A stretch of 64,000 bases of DNA from Stenotrophomonas sp. 169 (GCF_014621775.1 NZ_CP061204.1:1880501-1944500), one strand, 5' to 3'; numbered from the stretch's first letter, positions 27,131-35,877 are shown. Made by a program: numbers and translations. Notes: generated by a model not told the origin, from the sequence alone.

Positions 27131-27817
27131 TCAATACCACCCCAGATACAGCGTAGCGACGCCCCATGTATCGGTCAGGCCATGCGCCACGATCATCGCC
27201 CACAGATTGCGCCCGGAGCGCAGATACACATAGCCGAAGAGCACGCCGACCACGCCGGTAAGCAGGACGCCGGACAGGCCCTGCGACGCGTGCATCAGGC
27301 CGAAGGCCGCGCCACCCAGCAGCGCGGCGAGCAGTATCCCGCCGCGCAGGCGGCCCACCAAGCGCTCCAGCTGATGCATCAAGAAGGCACGGAACACCAG
27401 TTCCTCCCCCACGGCGGCACTCAGCCACGCACCGCCGACGAGCTGGGCGGCGGCGGCGATGTTTCCACGCAGCGCCCCGTAGCCGCTGTAGTCGGCCTTG
27501 GTTCCGGTCAGCTGATCCATCAGCGGCTGCACGAAGGGATTGACCAGCCCGATCACGGTCACCAGCAACAGGACGATCCAGCCCAGTGTCGCGCGCAGGG
27601 AGCGCGGCTTCAGCCCGCAGGCGTCCCATGAGCGCGTCTCCAGCCAGACCAGACCGACCGCAAGAGCACCCACCACTGGCATCCGCCACGGGAAGGACAG
27701 CCAGTGGAAGTGGGCGAGAGCCCCGATGAGCATGATGGCAGCGACGCGCGCAAGCGGATGGCGAAGCGCCGACATCAAGGCGGGTGGTGGTGGGGCAGGG
27801 TGGCCAAGCGGAGGCAT
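27131..27817 (-). CDS. CPBP-family intramembrane metalloprotease (CAAX/Abi type)
   Basis: 228 aa, about seven or eight membrane helices. The family motifs are present: EELVFRAFLMHQL (motif EExxxR with the glutamate pair), GLMHASQGLSG (FxxxH-type) and MIVAHGLTDTWG (HxxxD-type), which together bind the catalytic metal. These membrane proteases are related to Rce1; bacterial roles include processing of peptides and self-immunity, but none is indicated here. The start could be the later ATG in MSALRHPLARV, 14 residues in, since the first residues are Pro-rich. Confidence 0.88.
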   Translation of the reverse strand: MPPLGHPAPPPPALMSALRHPLARVAAIMLIGALAHFHWLSFPWRMPVVGALAVGLVWLETRSWDACGLKPRSLRATLGWIVLLLVTVIGLVNPFVQPLMDQLTGTKADYSGYGALRGNIAAAAQLVGGAWLSAAVGEELVFRAFLMHQLERLVGRLRGGILLAALLGGAAFGLMHASQGLSGVLLTGVVGVLFGYVYLRSGRNLWAMIVAHGLTDTWGVATLYLGWY

Positions 27818-27923
27818 GCGAGTGCGCGATCAGGACAGGGATCCCAAGCGTAGCCAGCCGTATTGGCGGTTCCCCGTGCCAGAGGACATGCGTCGACCTT
27901 GTTATCGAAACTGTGATGCGCTC

Positions 27924-27957
27924 GTTATATTTCGCTATTGATGCATAACGAAACATA
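27924..27957. promoter_or_regulatory. Long inverted repeat upstream of the DUF4832 gene
   Basis: TTATATTTCG (27924-27933) and CGAAACATAA (27948-27957) are inverted repeats matching at 9 of 10 positions, with 14 bases between. The region is AT-rich against a GC-rich background. It lies about 100 bases before the DUF4832 ATG and is a candidate regulator-binding site. Confidence 0.4.
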
Positions 27958-28058
27958 AGCTACCGTCAATCCCGCCATAGATGCGGCCTGACGACTGACA
28001 GCCCGCATGCACCGCCCCTCGTTGCCGTCTTTCCCCGCGCACCTGAAGAGGTAAGTCC

Positions 28059-29507
28059 ATGTCGTCACGTCCCGTCCGCGCAGCCTTGGCTGCCGCTGTT
28101 CTGGCGAGCGCGCTCAGCGCCGCCTGTGCCCACGCCGGCACCCTGACCCCGGCCGTATCCACCCAGGAGTTCGACAACCCGCACCGCGGCTTCATGCTGT
28201 GGGGCAGTTCCTATGCCGTGGATGGCGGCGTGGACAACTTCCACGGTGCGCACATCTATCACGTGTACCTGCCGTGGCGGATCATCGAAACCGCAGACCA
28301 GGTATTCGACTGGAATGCCGTGGAAACCCATTACCTGCAGCCGATCCTCGCCGACGATCCGTTGGCTACCTTCGTTCTGCGCCCGGTGGCCGATTATCCG
28401 GAAAGTGCCGCCAGCCAGATCGACGCGCATTACACCGGCGGTGAGAACGAGCGCGACTATCCCAAGTTCCTGGAACAGGCGCCGCTCAATATTCCGTACA
28501 CGGTACGCGCCAAGTGCGATTCCGATGGCCCCATCCGCAGCCTGGATTACAACAACCCGGCGGCGCGACAGCAGATGCAGCAGTTCGTGCAGGCGCTGGC
28601 CGCACGCTTCGACGGCGATCCGCGCATCACCGCGATCCAGGTCGGCTTGCTGGGGTTCTGGGGCGAGTGGCACACCAGCGGGTGCGACGACCTGCAGCCG
28701 AACGCGCAGACACGCTCGCTGATCCGTGACGCGTATACGGCAGCCTTCATCAAGACCCCGCTGCAGACGCGCTATGCGCGGGCATCGGACGTGGGCTCGG
28801 CTATGTTCGGCTTCCACGAAGATTACTTCCCGTCCTTCACTGGCAAGTGCAATGCCTTCAGCCCGCAGATGCCGGACTGCAGCGACGATGGCTGGTGGAA
28901 CCTGGAGTACGGCCTGACCAACGAGGTGCCGGCGGCGCGCCAGAACTGGATGGTCAATCCGATCAGCGGCGAGAGCCCCAACACCGACCAGAAGAGCACC
29001 TGGATCAACCGCACCGCCAACGTGCGCAAGCTGCTGCGCGATTATCACTTCAGCTTCCTCGGCCCGGCGGGTGCCCACGAAACCAGCGGCAATGCGAGCA
29101 AGCTGAAGGACATCAAGCGCGACCTCGGCTATCGCTTGGGCATTACCAAGGTGACCTGGCCCACTACCCAGGTGCGAGGCCAGCAGGCCGCGCTGCAGTT
29201 GGACATCACCAACCATGGCTCAGCCCCGCTGTACAACGCATATCACGTGGAACTGCACTGGGTGGCGGCCGACGGCAGCACCAAGGCCCGCACCTCCATC
29301 CCGGCCGTGGCCCTGAGCGAGATCATGCCCGGCACGGTGCAGGCACGCAGCACAACGTTTACCGTGCCCGGCACGCTGGCGGCAGGCAGCTACTCGCTGC
29401 GCCTGGCGCTGGCCGACGACGCACCGGGCCGCCGCAACATCGCCCCCCAGAACGACGGCCAGGACACACAGCGTCGCCTGCCGCTGGGACAAGTGCAGGT
29501 CAACTGA
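28059..29507 (+). CDS. Secreted DUF4832/DUF4874 protein, glycosidase-like
   Basis: 482 aa. Signal peptide (ALAAAVLASALSAACAHAG). The body matches DUF4874 then DUF4832: DNPHRGFMLWGSS near the N-terminus, HIYHVYLPWRIIE, FVLRPVADYPE, ITAIQVGLLGFWGEWHTSG, and a C-terminal beta-sandwich starting around ITKVTWPTTQVRGQQ. The WGEWH segment resembles the TIM-barrel strand-end glutamate of glycoside hydrolases, so a carbohydrate-acting periplasmic or extracellular enzyme is likely, substrate unknown. ATG preceded by GAAGAGGTAAGTCC. Confidence 0.83.
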   Translation: MSSRPVRAALAAAVLASALSAACAHAGTLTPAVSTQEFDNPHRGFMLWGSSYAVDGGVDNFHGAHIYHVYLPWRIIETADQVFDWNAVETHYLQPILADDPLATFVLRPVADYPESAASQIDAHYTGGENERDYPKFLEQAPLNIPYTVRAKCDSDGPIRSLDYNNPAARQQMQQFVQALAARFDGDPRITAIQVGLLGFWGEWHTSGCDDLQPNAQTRSLIRDAYTAAFIKTPLQTRYARASDVGSAMFGFHEDYFPSFTGKCNAFSPQMPDCSDDGWWNLEYGLTNEVPAARQNWMVNPISGESPNTDQKSTWINRTANVRKLLRDYHFSFLGPAGAHETSGNASKLKDIKRDLGYRLGITKVTWPTTQVRGQQAALQLDITNHGSAPLYNAYHVELHWVAADGSTKARTSIPAVALSEIMPGTVQARSTTFTVPGTLAAGSYSLRLALADDAPGRRNIAPQNDGQDTQRRLPLGQVQVN

Positions 29508-29538
29508 GCCCGCAGGGGCAGCCACGGGGCTTCCGAGG

Positions 29539-29560
29539 GTAGAGCCGACTTCAGTCGGCT
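29539..29560 (+). repeat. SMAG-type REP palindrome
   Basis: GTAG at 29539-29542 followed by AGCCGACT-TC-AGTCGGCT, a perfect 8-base stem. Same hairpin as the element at 32626 but in the opposite orientation. Confidence 0.8.
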
Positions 29561-29608
29561 GCGGTGCCCGATTCGGCCACAGCGCCCGAAACAGGGCGCC
29601 GTGATGGT

Positions 29609-29646
29609 GCCAGCTCCACTTCGCTGCGCGAAATGGAGCTGGCTAC
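29609..29646 (-). repeat. Second REP-like palindrome, inverse orientation
   Basis: A long hairpin: GCCAGCTCCA pairs with TGGAGCTGGC, with nearly matching inner bases (TTCG/CGAA), followed by CTAC, i.e. GTAG at the 5' end on the minus strand. With the element at 29539 it forms a head-to-tail-inverted pair, the dimer arrangement known for SMAG repeats. Confidence 0.65.
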
Positions 29647-29762
29647 CTGCGTGTTCAAACCCAAGCCATCTACCGCCGTCGTCACATTTGCGTCATCATG
29701 CCGCCCATTCCTTTACCTCAAGCCGCCGCCAGAGGGATTCATTCCTGCCTGGAGGCCTTGCC

Positions 29763-31940
29763 GTGTCCGTTGTCCCGTTCCGCGCCATCCCCGCTGTTTC
29801 CCCCTTGACCCAGGCCATCTTGGCCGGTCTTGCCCTGGGGCTGCTGACCTCTGCCGCCCATGCACAGCAGACCACGGCGCAGGCCGACGACGAGGCGTCC
29901 CGCACGCTGCAGACCGTGCAGGTCACCGCGAACCAGCTGGGCACCGTAACCGAGGGCAGTGATTCCTATACGCCCGGCACCATCGCCACCGCCACCCGCC
30001 TGGTGCTGACGCCGCGGCAGACTCCGCAGTCGATCAGCGTGATCACCCGGCAGGAAATGAATGACTTCGGCCTCAACGGCATCGACGATGTCATGAAGGT
30101 CACCCCGGGCATCAGCATCGTGACCTACGACAGCGAGCGCACCGAGTACTACGCACGCGGGTTTGCGGTGCAGAACTTCCAGTACGACGGCATTCCGATG
30201 GCGCGCGATTCGGCGTACTCGGCGGGCAATACGCTCAGCGACATGGCCATCTACGACCGTGTGGAAGTACTGAAGGGCGCCACCGGCCTGCTGACCGGCA
30301 TGGGCGACCCGGGCGCCACGATCAACCTGATCCGCAAGAAGCCCACCCGCGAGCTGGCCGGTAGCGTAGGTCTGGGGGTCAGCTCGTGGGACAGCTACCG
30401 TGCCGATGTGGATGTGAGCGGCCCGCTGACCGAAAGCGGACGAGTGCGCGGCCGCGCGGTGGCGGCGCAGCAGGACAAGCATTCCAACGTCGACCATTAC
30501 CAGCGCACAAACCAGGTGTTCTACGGCATCCTCGAAGCGGACATCGATGACAGCACCCTGCTGACCGTCGGCGCTGATTATCAGGACAGTGATCCGCAGG
30601 GTTCAAGCTGGGGCGGCATTCCGCTGCTGGACACGACCGGCAACTTCAACAAGATGCCGCGCTCGTTCAACAACGGCGCGCGCTGGAGCATCTGGGCGCA
30701 ATACAGCCGCACCGCCTTCGCGACGCTGGAACATACCTTCAGCAACGACTGGGTGGCCAAGCTGCAGCTCAACCACCAGGTCAACGGCTACGACGCGCCG
30801 CTGGGCGCGGCGGCTGGCGGCAACCCGGACCCGGTCACCGGTGAAGGCGTGAGCATGTGGCTGGGCAAGTACGTGGGCAAGACCACCAGCAATGCCGCCG
30901 ACCTGTATGTCAGCGGCAAGTTCGACTGGTTCGGTCGCCAGCACGAGCTGGTGGTCGGTGGCAGCGTGTCGCGCAAGCGCTGGATCAACAACGGGTACTC
31001 GCCGCAGCCGGGATACGTGAGCAGCGTCGACGATTATTACGGCTGGACCGGCGATGTGCCCGAGCCGGACTGGCAGTGGGGCTACGGCGATAACCAGGTC
31101 ACCCGCGAGAGCGGTGCGTACCTGGTCGGCCGCTTCGACCTGGCCGATCCGCTGAAGCTGATCCTGGGCACCCGCATCGCCAATTACACCTCACCGGACA
31201 CCGACGAAAGTGGCGTAGTGGTGCCGTATGCCGGCGTGGTCTATGACCTCAACAAGAATTACTCGGTGTTTGCCAGCTACAGCAGTATCTTCAAGCCGCA
31301 GGGCAACCAGGACGAGCAGGGCAGGGTGCTGGATCCGCTGGAAGGGCGCAGCGTCGAGGCCGGCCTGAAGGCGGAGTTCCTGGAAGGGCGTTTCAACGCC
31401 AGTGCAGCGGTATTCCAGCTGGAGCAGGACAACTATGCCGAGCCAAGCGGCGGCCTGACCCCCGGCGGTGGTATCGCCTACCGTGGCTTGATGGGCGTGC
31501 GTACCAAGGGCTACGAGCTGGAGATGTCCGGCCAGGTCGCGCCGGGCTGGCAGGTGCAGGGCGGCTATGCGCACAAGATCGCACGCCAGCAGTCGACCAA
31601 GGTCTCCACGCTGGAGCCGGAAGACCAGTTCAGCGTGCACACCACCTACCGCCTGCAGCGGGGCGTGCCAGGCCTGAGCATCGGCGGCGGCGCGCGCTGG
31701 CAGGGCACCACCTTCGGCACCATCACCAACCCGGTTGATGGGGGCAGCCTGGTGCATCGCACCGAGCCGTATTGGCTGCTGGATGCAATGGCGCGGTATG
31801 AGTTCAACGACCAGCTGTCGGCCACGCTCAACGTCAACAACCTGCTGGACAAGCACTACTACACGATCTTCAACTGGTACAGCACGTACACGTGGGGCGA
31901 GCCGCGCAATGTCCGGCTGACGGTGAACTACACGTTCTAG
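29763..31940 (+). CDS. TonB-dependent siderophore-type receptor
   Basis: 725 aa from GTG at 29763, chosen because GGAGG lies 7 bases upstream and the next residues form a signal peptide (LTQAILAGLALGLLTSAAHAQ). A TonB-box-like SRTLQTVQVTANQ precedes the plug domain: TPRQTPQSISVITRQEMND, DVMKVTPGISIV and RVEVLKGATGLLTGMGDPGAT. The 22-strand barrel ends in the outer-membrane signature RNVRLTVNYTF with terminal Phe. The plug resembles FhuE/FpvA-type siderophore receptors. Ligand not determinable. It lies between SMAG repeats, with a strong terminator after it. Confidence 0.92.
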   Translation: MSVVPFRAIPAVSPLTQAILAGLALGLLTSAAHAQQTTAQADDEASRTLQTVQVTANQLGTVTEGSDSYTPGTIATATRLVLTPRQTPQSISVITRQEMNDFGLNGIDDVMKVTPGISIVTYDSERTEYYARGFAVQNFQYDGIPMARDSAYSAGNTLSDMAIYDRVEVLKGATGLLTGMGDPGATINLIRKKPTRELAGSVGLGVSSWDSYRADVDVSGPLTESGRVRGRAVAAQQDKHSNVDHYQRTNQVFYGILEADIDDSTLLTVGADYQDSDPQGSSWGGIPLLDTTGNFNKMPRSFNNGARWSIWAQYSRTAFATLEHTFSNDWVAKLQLNHQVNGYDAPLGAAAGGNPDPVTGEGVSMWLGKYVGKTTSNAADLYVSGKFDWFGRQHELVVGGSVSRKRWINNGYSPQPGYVSSVDDYYGWTGDVPEPDWQWGYGDNQVTRESGAYLVGRFDLADPLKLILGTRIANYTSPDTDESGVVVPYAGVVYDLNKNYSVFASYSSIFKPQGNQDEQGRVLDPLEGRSVEAGLKAEFLEGRFNASAAVFQLEQDNYAEPSGGLTPGGGIAYRGLMGVRTKGYELEMSGQVAPGWQVQGGYAHKIARQQSTKVSTLEPEDQFSVHTTYRLQRGVPGLSIGGGARWQGTTFGTITNPVDGGSLVHRTEPYWLLDAMARYEFNDQLSATLNVNNLLDKHYYTIFNWYSTYTWGEPRNVRLTVNYTF

Positions 31941-31973
31941 GAAGCCGCCTGCGTGGCCGCTTCGAGGATGAGA

Positions 31974-32001
31974 GCCGCTGGGGTCGGACAACCCCAGCGG
32001 C
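31974..32001. terminator. Bidirectional hairpin between receptor and YciE/F genes
   Basis: GCCGCTGGGGT (31974-31984) and ACCCCAGCGGC (31991-32001) form a perfect 11-base stem with a 6-base loop. It lies between two convergent genes, the typical place for a shared terminator. Confidence 0.75.
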
Positions 32002-32021
32002 CATCGTCACTGCGTCGGGTA

Positions 32022-32516
32022 TCAGCCCGCCGCAGCCGCCTCCTTGGCGCCTGCCTTGGCAATCATCGTCAGCTTCTCGTCGGTGACCTTTTCTTCTTCC
32101 AGGGTCTCCAGCAGCAGCGGCAGGGCGTCCTTGTAGCCCAGCTGCTTGGCCAGCGCGGCGATGGTGCCGTACGAGGCAATTTCGTAGTGCTCCACTTTCT
32201 GCGCGCCACCAATCAGTGCCGCATCGCGGACCGGGCCCTTCTCTACGCTGTCGATCACTTCCTTGCCTTCTTCCACCAGGCCTTCCATCGCTGCGCACTT
32301 GATGCGCTTCAGGCGGATGCCCAGCGTCTCGACCACCTGGTCGATGCGCTCGATCTGGCCATTGGTTTCTTCCAGATGGGTCTCAAAGGCCGCCACCAGA
32401 TCCGGGTTGGTCGCAGCACGGGCCAGGCGGGGCAGGGCCTTGGTCAGCTGCTTTTCGGCGCTGTAGATATCGGACAGCTCGTAGATGAAGAGGTCTTCGA
32501 GGGTCTTGATGGCCAT
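32022..32516 (-). CDS. YciE/YciF ferroxidase-like protein (DUF892)
   Basis: 164 aa. Helical ferritin-like fold: LEDLFIYELSDIYSAEKQLTK with the E and the later YSAE glutamate, FETHLEETNGQIERIDQVVE with the E/H ligands, and QKVEHYEIASYGTIAALAK with ExxH/Y. This matches the DUF892 (YciE/YciF) family, ferritin-like proteins linked to oxidative and osmotic stress. The C-terminus ends in Ala-rich AKEAAAAG. It converges on the TonB receptor gene and is flanked upstream by a SMAG repeat. Confidence 0.9.
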   Translation of the reverse strand: MAIKTLEDLFIYELSDIYSAEKQLTKALPRLARAATNPDLVAAFETHLEETNGQIERIDQVVETLGIRLKRIKCAAMEGLVEEGKEVIDSVEKGPVRDAALIGGAQKVEHYEIASYGTIAALAKQLGYKDALPLLLETLEEEKVTDEKLTMIAKAGAKEAAAAG

Positions 32517-32625
32517 GCGGATTCTCCGGCTGGGGTGGGTGGGAGCGCAACGTTAGGCGCGGGTCCGTTAGCGTCCGCTGGAGGAAGGGTGAAGGGGGCA
32601 TGCAGGTGGGGCGGGGAGGGAGGGC

Positions 32626-32662
32626 AGCCGACTGAAGTCGGCTCTACCACGTCGGCTCTACC
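32626..32662 (-). repeat. SMAG-type REP palindrome with partial second copy
   Basis: AGCCGACT-GA-AGTCGGCT followed by CTAC (GTAG on the minus strand), then a second partial tail CGGCTCTACC at 32652-32662. It carries the same hairpin as the element at 29539, inverted. Confidence 0.75.
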
Positions 32663-32732
32663 AAACCGGGTTCACGGTGTGGGGACACGGGTGAGCTTAG
32701 AAGAAGTGCGTTGGTCTTACGGGAGGTGCGTG

Positions 32733-33491
32733 ATGAAAACCACATGGACGACTGGCGCGCTGGCGCTGATGCTTACTGCGTGTGGCGGCGCGGACACGCC
32801 CTCCAAGGTGCAGGCGCCCGGTGCGGAGGAAAGCGCGAAGACCAAGGCGCTCGATGCCGGTGCGGCAGTGCTGCAGAACCGGCCGCCGGTCGAGGCCCTG
32901 AATGCCTATCTGGACGGCTTCCATTTCTACAACGGTCGGCCGGATGTGCAGATGGAGGCGCATCACTACTGCGCCATCCTCAACGAAGAAGTCATCCAGT
33001 GCGCGATCTACGACGGTAACGTCGCCGATGCGAAGCTGATGGGCGTGGAATACATCATCAGCGGGGCACTGTTCGCGGGGCTGCCGGAGGCCGAGAAGGC
33101 GCTCTGGCACAGCCACGTGCATGAGGTGCGGTCGGGTCAGTTGGTGGCTCCTGGCATCCCGGAAGTGGCAGAGCACGCCTTGATGGAGAAGCTGGTAGGC
33201 ACCTATGGAAAGACCTGGCACACCTGGCACACCGATCAGGACAAGCGACTGCCGCTGGGCGTGCCGCAGTTGATGATGGGCTTCACTGCGGACGGCCAGG
33301 CGGATCCGGCCATGGTCAGGGCGCGCGACGAGCGGCTGGGGGTGGACAGCGATGCCAGGAAAGCCAAGCGCGTGGACATTGCCGCGCCTGCCGTCGATGC
33401 AGGTGCAGATGCGTGGCAGCGGGGAAACGTCATTCAGATTCCAGACCCCACGGGCGCAGATCATCAGCATCCGGTTAAGCCGACGCCGTAA
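32733..33491 (+). CDS. OBAP/DUF1264-family lipoprotein
   Basis: 252 aa from ATG 32733, chosen because GGGAGG lies upstream and a lipoprotein signal follows at once (ALALMLTACGGAD). The frame is open far upstream but without coding character. The body matches oil-body-associated protein (DUF1264): LDGFHFYNGRPDVQMEAHHYC, VIQCAIYDG, LMGVEYIISG, ALWHSHVHEVRSG and KTWHTWHTDQDKRLPLG. The His-rich conserved segments suggest metal or ligand binding, but no activity is established for the bacterial members. It is predicted to sit in the outer-membrane or periplasmic face as a lipoprotein. Confidence 0.85.
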   Translation: MKTTWTTGALALMLTACGGADTPSKVQAPGAEESAKTKALDAGAAVLQNRPPVEALNAYLDGFHFYNGRPDVQMEAHHYCAILNEEVIQCAIYDGNVADAKLMGVEYIISGALFAGLPEAEKALWHSHVHEVRSGQLVAPGIPEVAEHALMEKLVGTYGKTWHTWHTDQDKRLPLGVPQLMMGFTADGQADPAMVRARDERLGVDSDARKAKRVDIAAPAVDAGADAWQRGNVIQIPDPTGADHQHPVKPTP

Positions 33492-33505
33492 CCCGGATCA
33501 GCGCG

Positions 33506-33532
33506 GCGGAGCGGGTGAGCTGCCCGCTCCGC
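33506..33532. terminator. Bidirectional hairpin terminator
   Basis: GCGGAGCGGG (33506-33515) pairs perfectly with CCCGCTCCGC (33523-33532) across a 7-base loop. It lies between the stops of the convergent OBAP and SDR genes. Confidence 0.7.
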
Positions 33533-33540
33533 ACGGTGCT

Positions 33541-34608
33541 TCAGGGAATCAGGTGCTGGTCGCGCAGTTTCTGGAACAGCGCAAAGAAAGCGTCGTCGCT
33601 GGGCTGGTAATCCAGGAACCCCATGCGCCGGCTCTTGGACATGTCGGTGACGACTTCCAGTGGACGCCCCAGGTCGGCATCGGTATGCCACGGTGATACC
33701 AGCCGGTTGATGTCCGCCTCGGCCAGGCCATGCTCCGCTGCCAGCTGTGCCCACGTTGCGGCGTCGTCGGCCATCTGCTGCTCCAGTGGGCGGACCTCAC
33801 CGTTGAAGGGGGCAGCGTCCAGGCCGAACCAGTGCGCGATGCGGCCCCACATCCAGCTCCAGCGGAAGATGTCGCCGTTGACGATGTTGAACGCCTCGTT
33901 GGCCGCTGCGGGCGTCTGCGCCGCCCACAGCAGCTGCCGTGCCAGCTGGCCTGCATCGGTCATGTCGGTCAGGCCATCCCATTGCGCCTGCGAGCCGGGG
34001 AAATAGAACGGCCGCCCGGTTGTCTTGCACAGGGTGGCATACACCGCCAGGGTGGTTCCCATGTTCATCGCGTTGCCAACGGCCGCGCCGATCACGGTGT
34101 GCGGGCGGTGCACGCTCCAGGTGAACCCATCGCGCGCCGCTGCAGCAAAGACTTCGTCTTCCTGCGCGTAATAGAAGTTCTCCACCGGCAGGCGCGGCTG
34201 TTCTTCGCGGAACGGCGTCTGCGGAAGCACGCCCTGGGCGTAGGCTTCAAACGGGCCGAGATAATGTTTGAGTCCAGTCACCAGTGCGACGTGCTGCACG
34301 CTACCCGCCGGCTGCAGGGCGTCGAGCAGGTTGCGTACCATCGCCGCATTGACGCGGATGTTCTCGGCCTCGCTGGCCTGGCGGGACCAGGTGGTGATGA
34401 ATACATGGGTGGGGGACAGCCCTGCCAGTGCGCTGCGGGTGGCCTGTGCGTCCTGCAGGTCGGCCGATACGCCGGTGACCCCGGCCGGCAGATTGGCCAG
34501 GCTGCGTGCCATGCCATGTACCTGCCAACCGGCCTGCAGCAGTTCCCGTACGAGGGCGCTGCCGGTAATGCCGGTCGCGCCGACCACCAATGCGTTCTGG
34601 TTCATCAT
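33541..34608 (-). CDS. NAD(P)-binding SDR, PRISE (progesterone 5-beta-reductase-like) type
   Basis: 355 aa. N-terminal Rossmann motif ALVVGATGITGSALVREL. Then HVFITTWSRQASEAENIRVN, VALVTGLKHYLGPFEAYAQG, FYYAQEDEVFAAA (with the catalytic-region Tyr) and WSVHRPHTVIGAA. This set is characteristic of the extended SDR group PRISE, which includes plant progesterone 5-beta-reductase and iridoid synthase and which reduces activated enones. It is divergent from an HxlR regulator gene with 82 bases between, so it is probably controlled by it and induced by an electrophile. Confidence 0.85.
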   Translation of the reverse strand: MMNQNALVVGATGITGSALVRELLQAGWQVHGMARSLANLPAGVTGVSADLQDAQATRSALAGLSPTHVFITTWSRQASEAENIRVNAAMVRNLLDALQPAGSVQHVALVTGLKHYLGPFEAYAQGVLPQTPFREEQPRLPVENFYYAQEDEVFAAAARDGFTWSVHRPHTVIGAAVGNAMNMGTTLAVYATLCKTTGRPFYFPGSQAQWDGLTDMTDAGQLARQLLWAAQTPAAANEAFNIVNGDIFRWSWMWGRIAHWFGLDAAPFNGEVRPLEQQMADDAATWAQLAAEHGLAEADINRLVSPWHTDADLGRPLEVVTDMSKSRRMGFLDYQPSDDAFFALFQKLRDQHLIP

Positions 34609-34690
34609 GTCGCCTTCTCATCAAATGCAGGGTCACACCTTAAAATAGCGGCCTCGGCTTCGAAAGAAGGCACCAAACGGTAACCAGGGC

Positions 34691-35071
34691 ATGAAGTCAG
34701 GTAGCGCGGAAGAAGAATGGCGGGAGGATTGCGCCCCGCGGCGGGTGCTGGAGCTGTTCAGCACGAAGTGGACATCGATGGTGCTGCACACCTTGGCGGT
34801 ACGGCATGAAGGCACCGCCCGCAGCAACGCGCTCCATCGAAGCCTGCCCGCCATTTCCAAGAAGATGCTGATCCAGACCCTGCGCGAGATGGAGACGGCC
34901 GGCATCGTGCTCCGCACAGAACACCCGACCGTGCCACCATCCGTGGAATACGGGCTGACCGCGCTGGGCCGGCAGTTGGTGGAGCCGATCGAGCTGATCT
35001 ACGACTGGGCGCGGCGGAACGCCAGCACACTGGATGCACTGCAGCCCCGGGCGACGTCGCGGCGGCGCTGA
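34691..35071 (+). CDS. HxlR-family transcriptional regulator
   Basis: 126 aa winged-helix protein. HxlR features are KWTSMVLHTLAVRHEGTARSN, LPAISKKMLIQTLREMETAG and VEYGLTALGRQLVEPIELIYDW. There is no cysteine in the region after the start other than one near DCAPRR, which could be a thiol sensor as in some HxlR proteins (inference). It is divergent from the PRISE reductase gene, the probable target. Confidence 0.88.
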   Translation: MKSGSAEEEWREDCAPRRVLELFSTKWTSMVLHTLAVRHEGTARSNALHRSLPAISKKMLIQTLREMETAGIVLRTEHPTVPPSVEYGLTALGRQLVEPIELIYDWARRNASTLDALQPRATSRRR

Positions 35072-35082
35072 ACGAGCGGCGC

Positions 35083-35877
35083 CTAGGCGCCACTGACCAC
35101 GTGCACGGCCCATGCCCCGGCTTTGTCCTGCGCGTGGCGAAGCACGTCGTAGGTTTTGATCATCTTCAGCAGCGTGGAATGGCCGTACTTCTTCGATGTA
35201 AATCCAGGGTGCGCCTTGCGCAGGTGCTCTCCCAGCGCGGACAAGCCCACCTTGCTGCTGGGGTCGATCCCGCCCAGCGCGCGTACAGCTTTCACCAGCA
35301 ACTCCGGCTTCTGTTTGGCGGCGGCCGGGGTTGCTGGTTTCTTCGCAGCCGGTACAACGGGTTTCTTCACCGCCTTTGCAGCAGGCGCAACGGGTATCTT
35401 CACCGCCTTTGCGGCTGGTGTGACCACCGCCGGTGCGGGACAGGCCCACTCATGGAAGACGTCGCAGGCCTTGCGCAGCGTGATCGGTGATTTCGTTTCC
35501 CCCACGACGGCGACAACCGCCCCGCGCTCCCGCAGCTTTCGGCACAGGTAAGCAAAATCGGAGTCGCTGGTCACCAGCACGAAGTGATCCGCCCGATCAT
35601 CAAGCAGGGCTTCCAAGGCATCCACGGCGAGCGCTATATCGGTGGTGTTCTTGCCCGCTACGCAGGCGTACTGAAGGCAGGGCGTGAAGGCTTCCCGTAC
35701 CAGCTGTTCCTTCCACTTCTTTGCCAGCGTGTCATGGTTGCCGTAGCCACGCCGCATCATGACCCGACCGGCCTGCGCAGCGACCCGCAGTGCGACGCTC
35801 AGTATTTCCGGTCTGACATTATCGCAATCGACGAACAGCGCGACGCGCGGTTCGTGGGATAGGGCTGAGCTGCTCAT
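35083..35877 (-). CDS. NYN-domain RNase-like protein with OST-HTH domain
   Basis: 264 aa from the ATG giving MSSSALSHEPRVALFVDCDN; 21 further in-frame residues upstream are not needed. N-terminal NYN (PIN-like) domain with acidic residues in LFVDCDNV, NTTDIALAVDALEA and LVTSDSDFAYLCRKLRERG, as in LabA/DUF88 proteins that cleave RNA. A low-complexity Ala/Pro/Lys linker with repeats of PAAKAVK follows. The C-terminus (LVKAVRALGGIDPSSKVGLS, then LRKAHPGFTSKKYGHSTLL) is an OST-HTH/LOTUS RNA-binding domain. It is likely an RNA-targeting nuclease; its target is unknown. Confidence 0.87.
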   Translation of the reverse strand: MSSSALSHEPRVALFVDCDNVRPEILSVALRVAAQAGRVMMRRGYGNHDTLAKKWKEQLVREAFTPCLQYACVAGKNTTDIALAVDALEALLDDRADHFVLVTSDSDFAYLCRKLRERGAVVAVVGETKSPITLRKACDVFHEWACPAPAVVTPAAKAVKIPVAPAAKAVKKPVVPAAKKPATPAAAKQKPELLVKAVRALGGIDPSSKVGLSALGEHLRKAHPGFTSKKYGHSTLLKMIKTYDVLRHAQDKAGAWAVHVVSGA

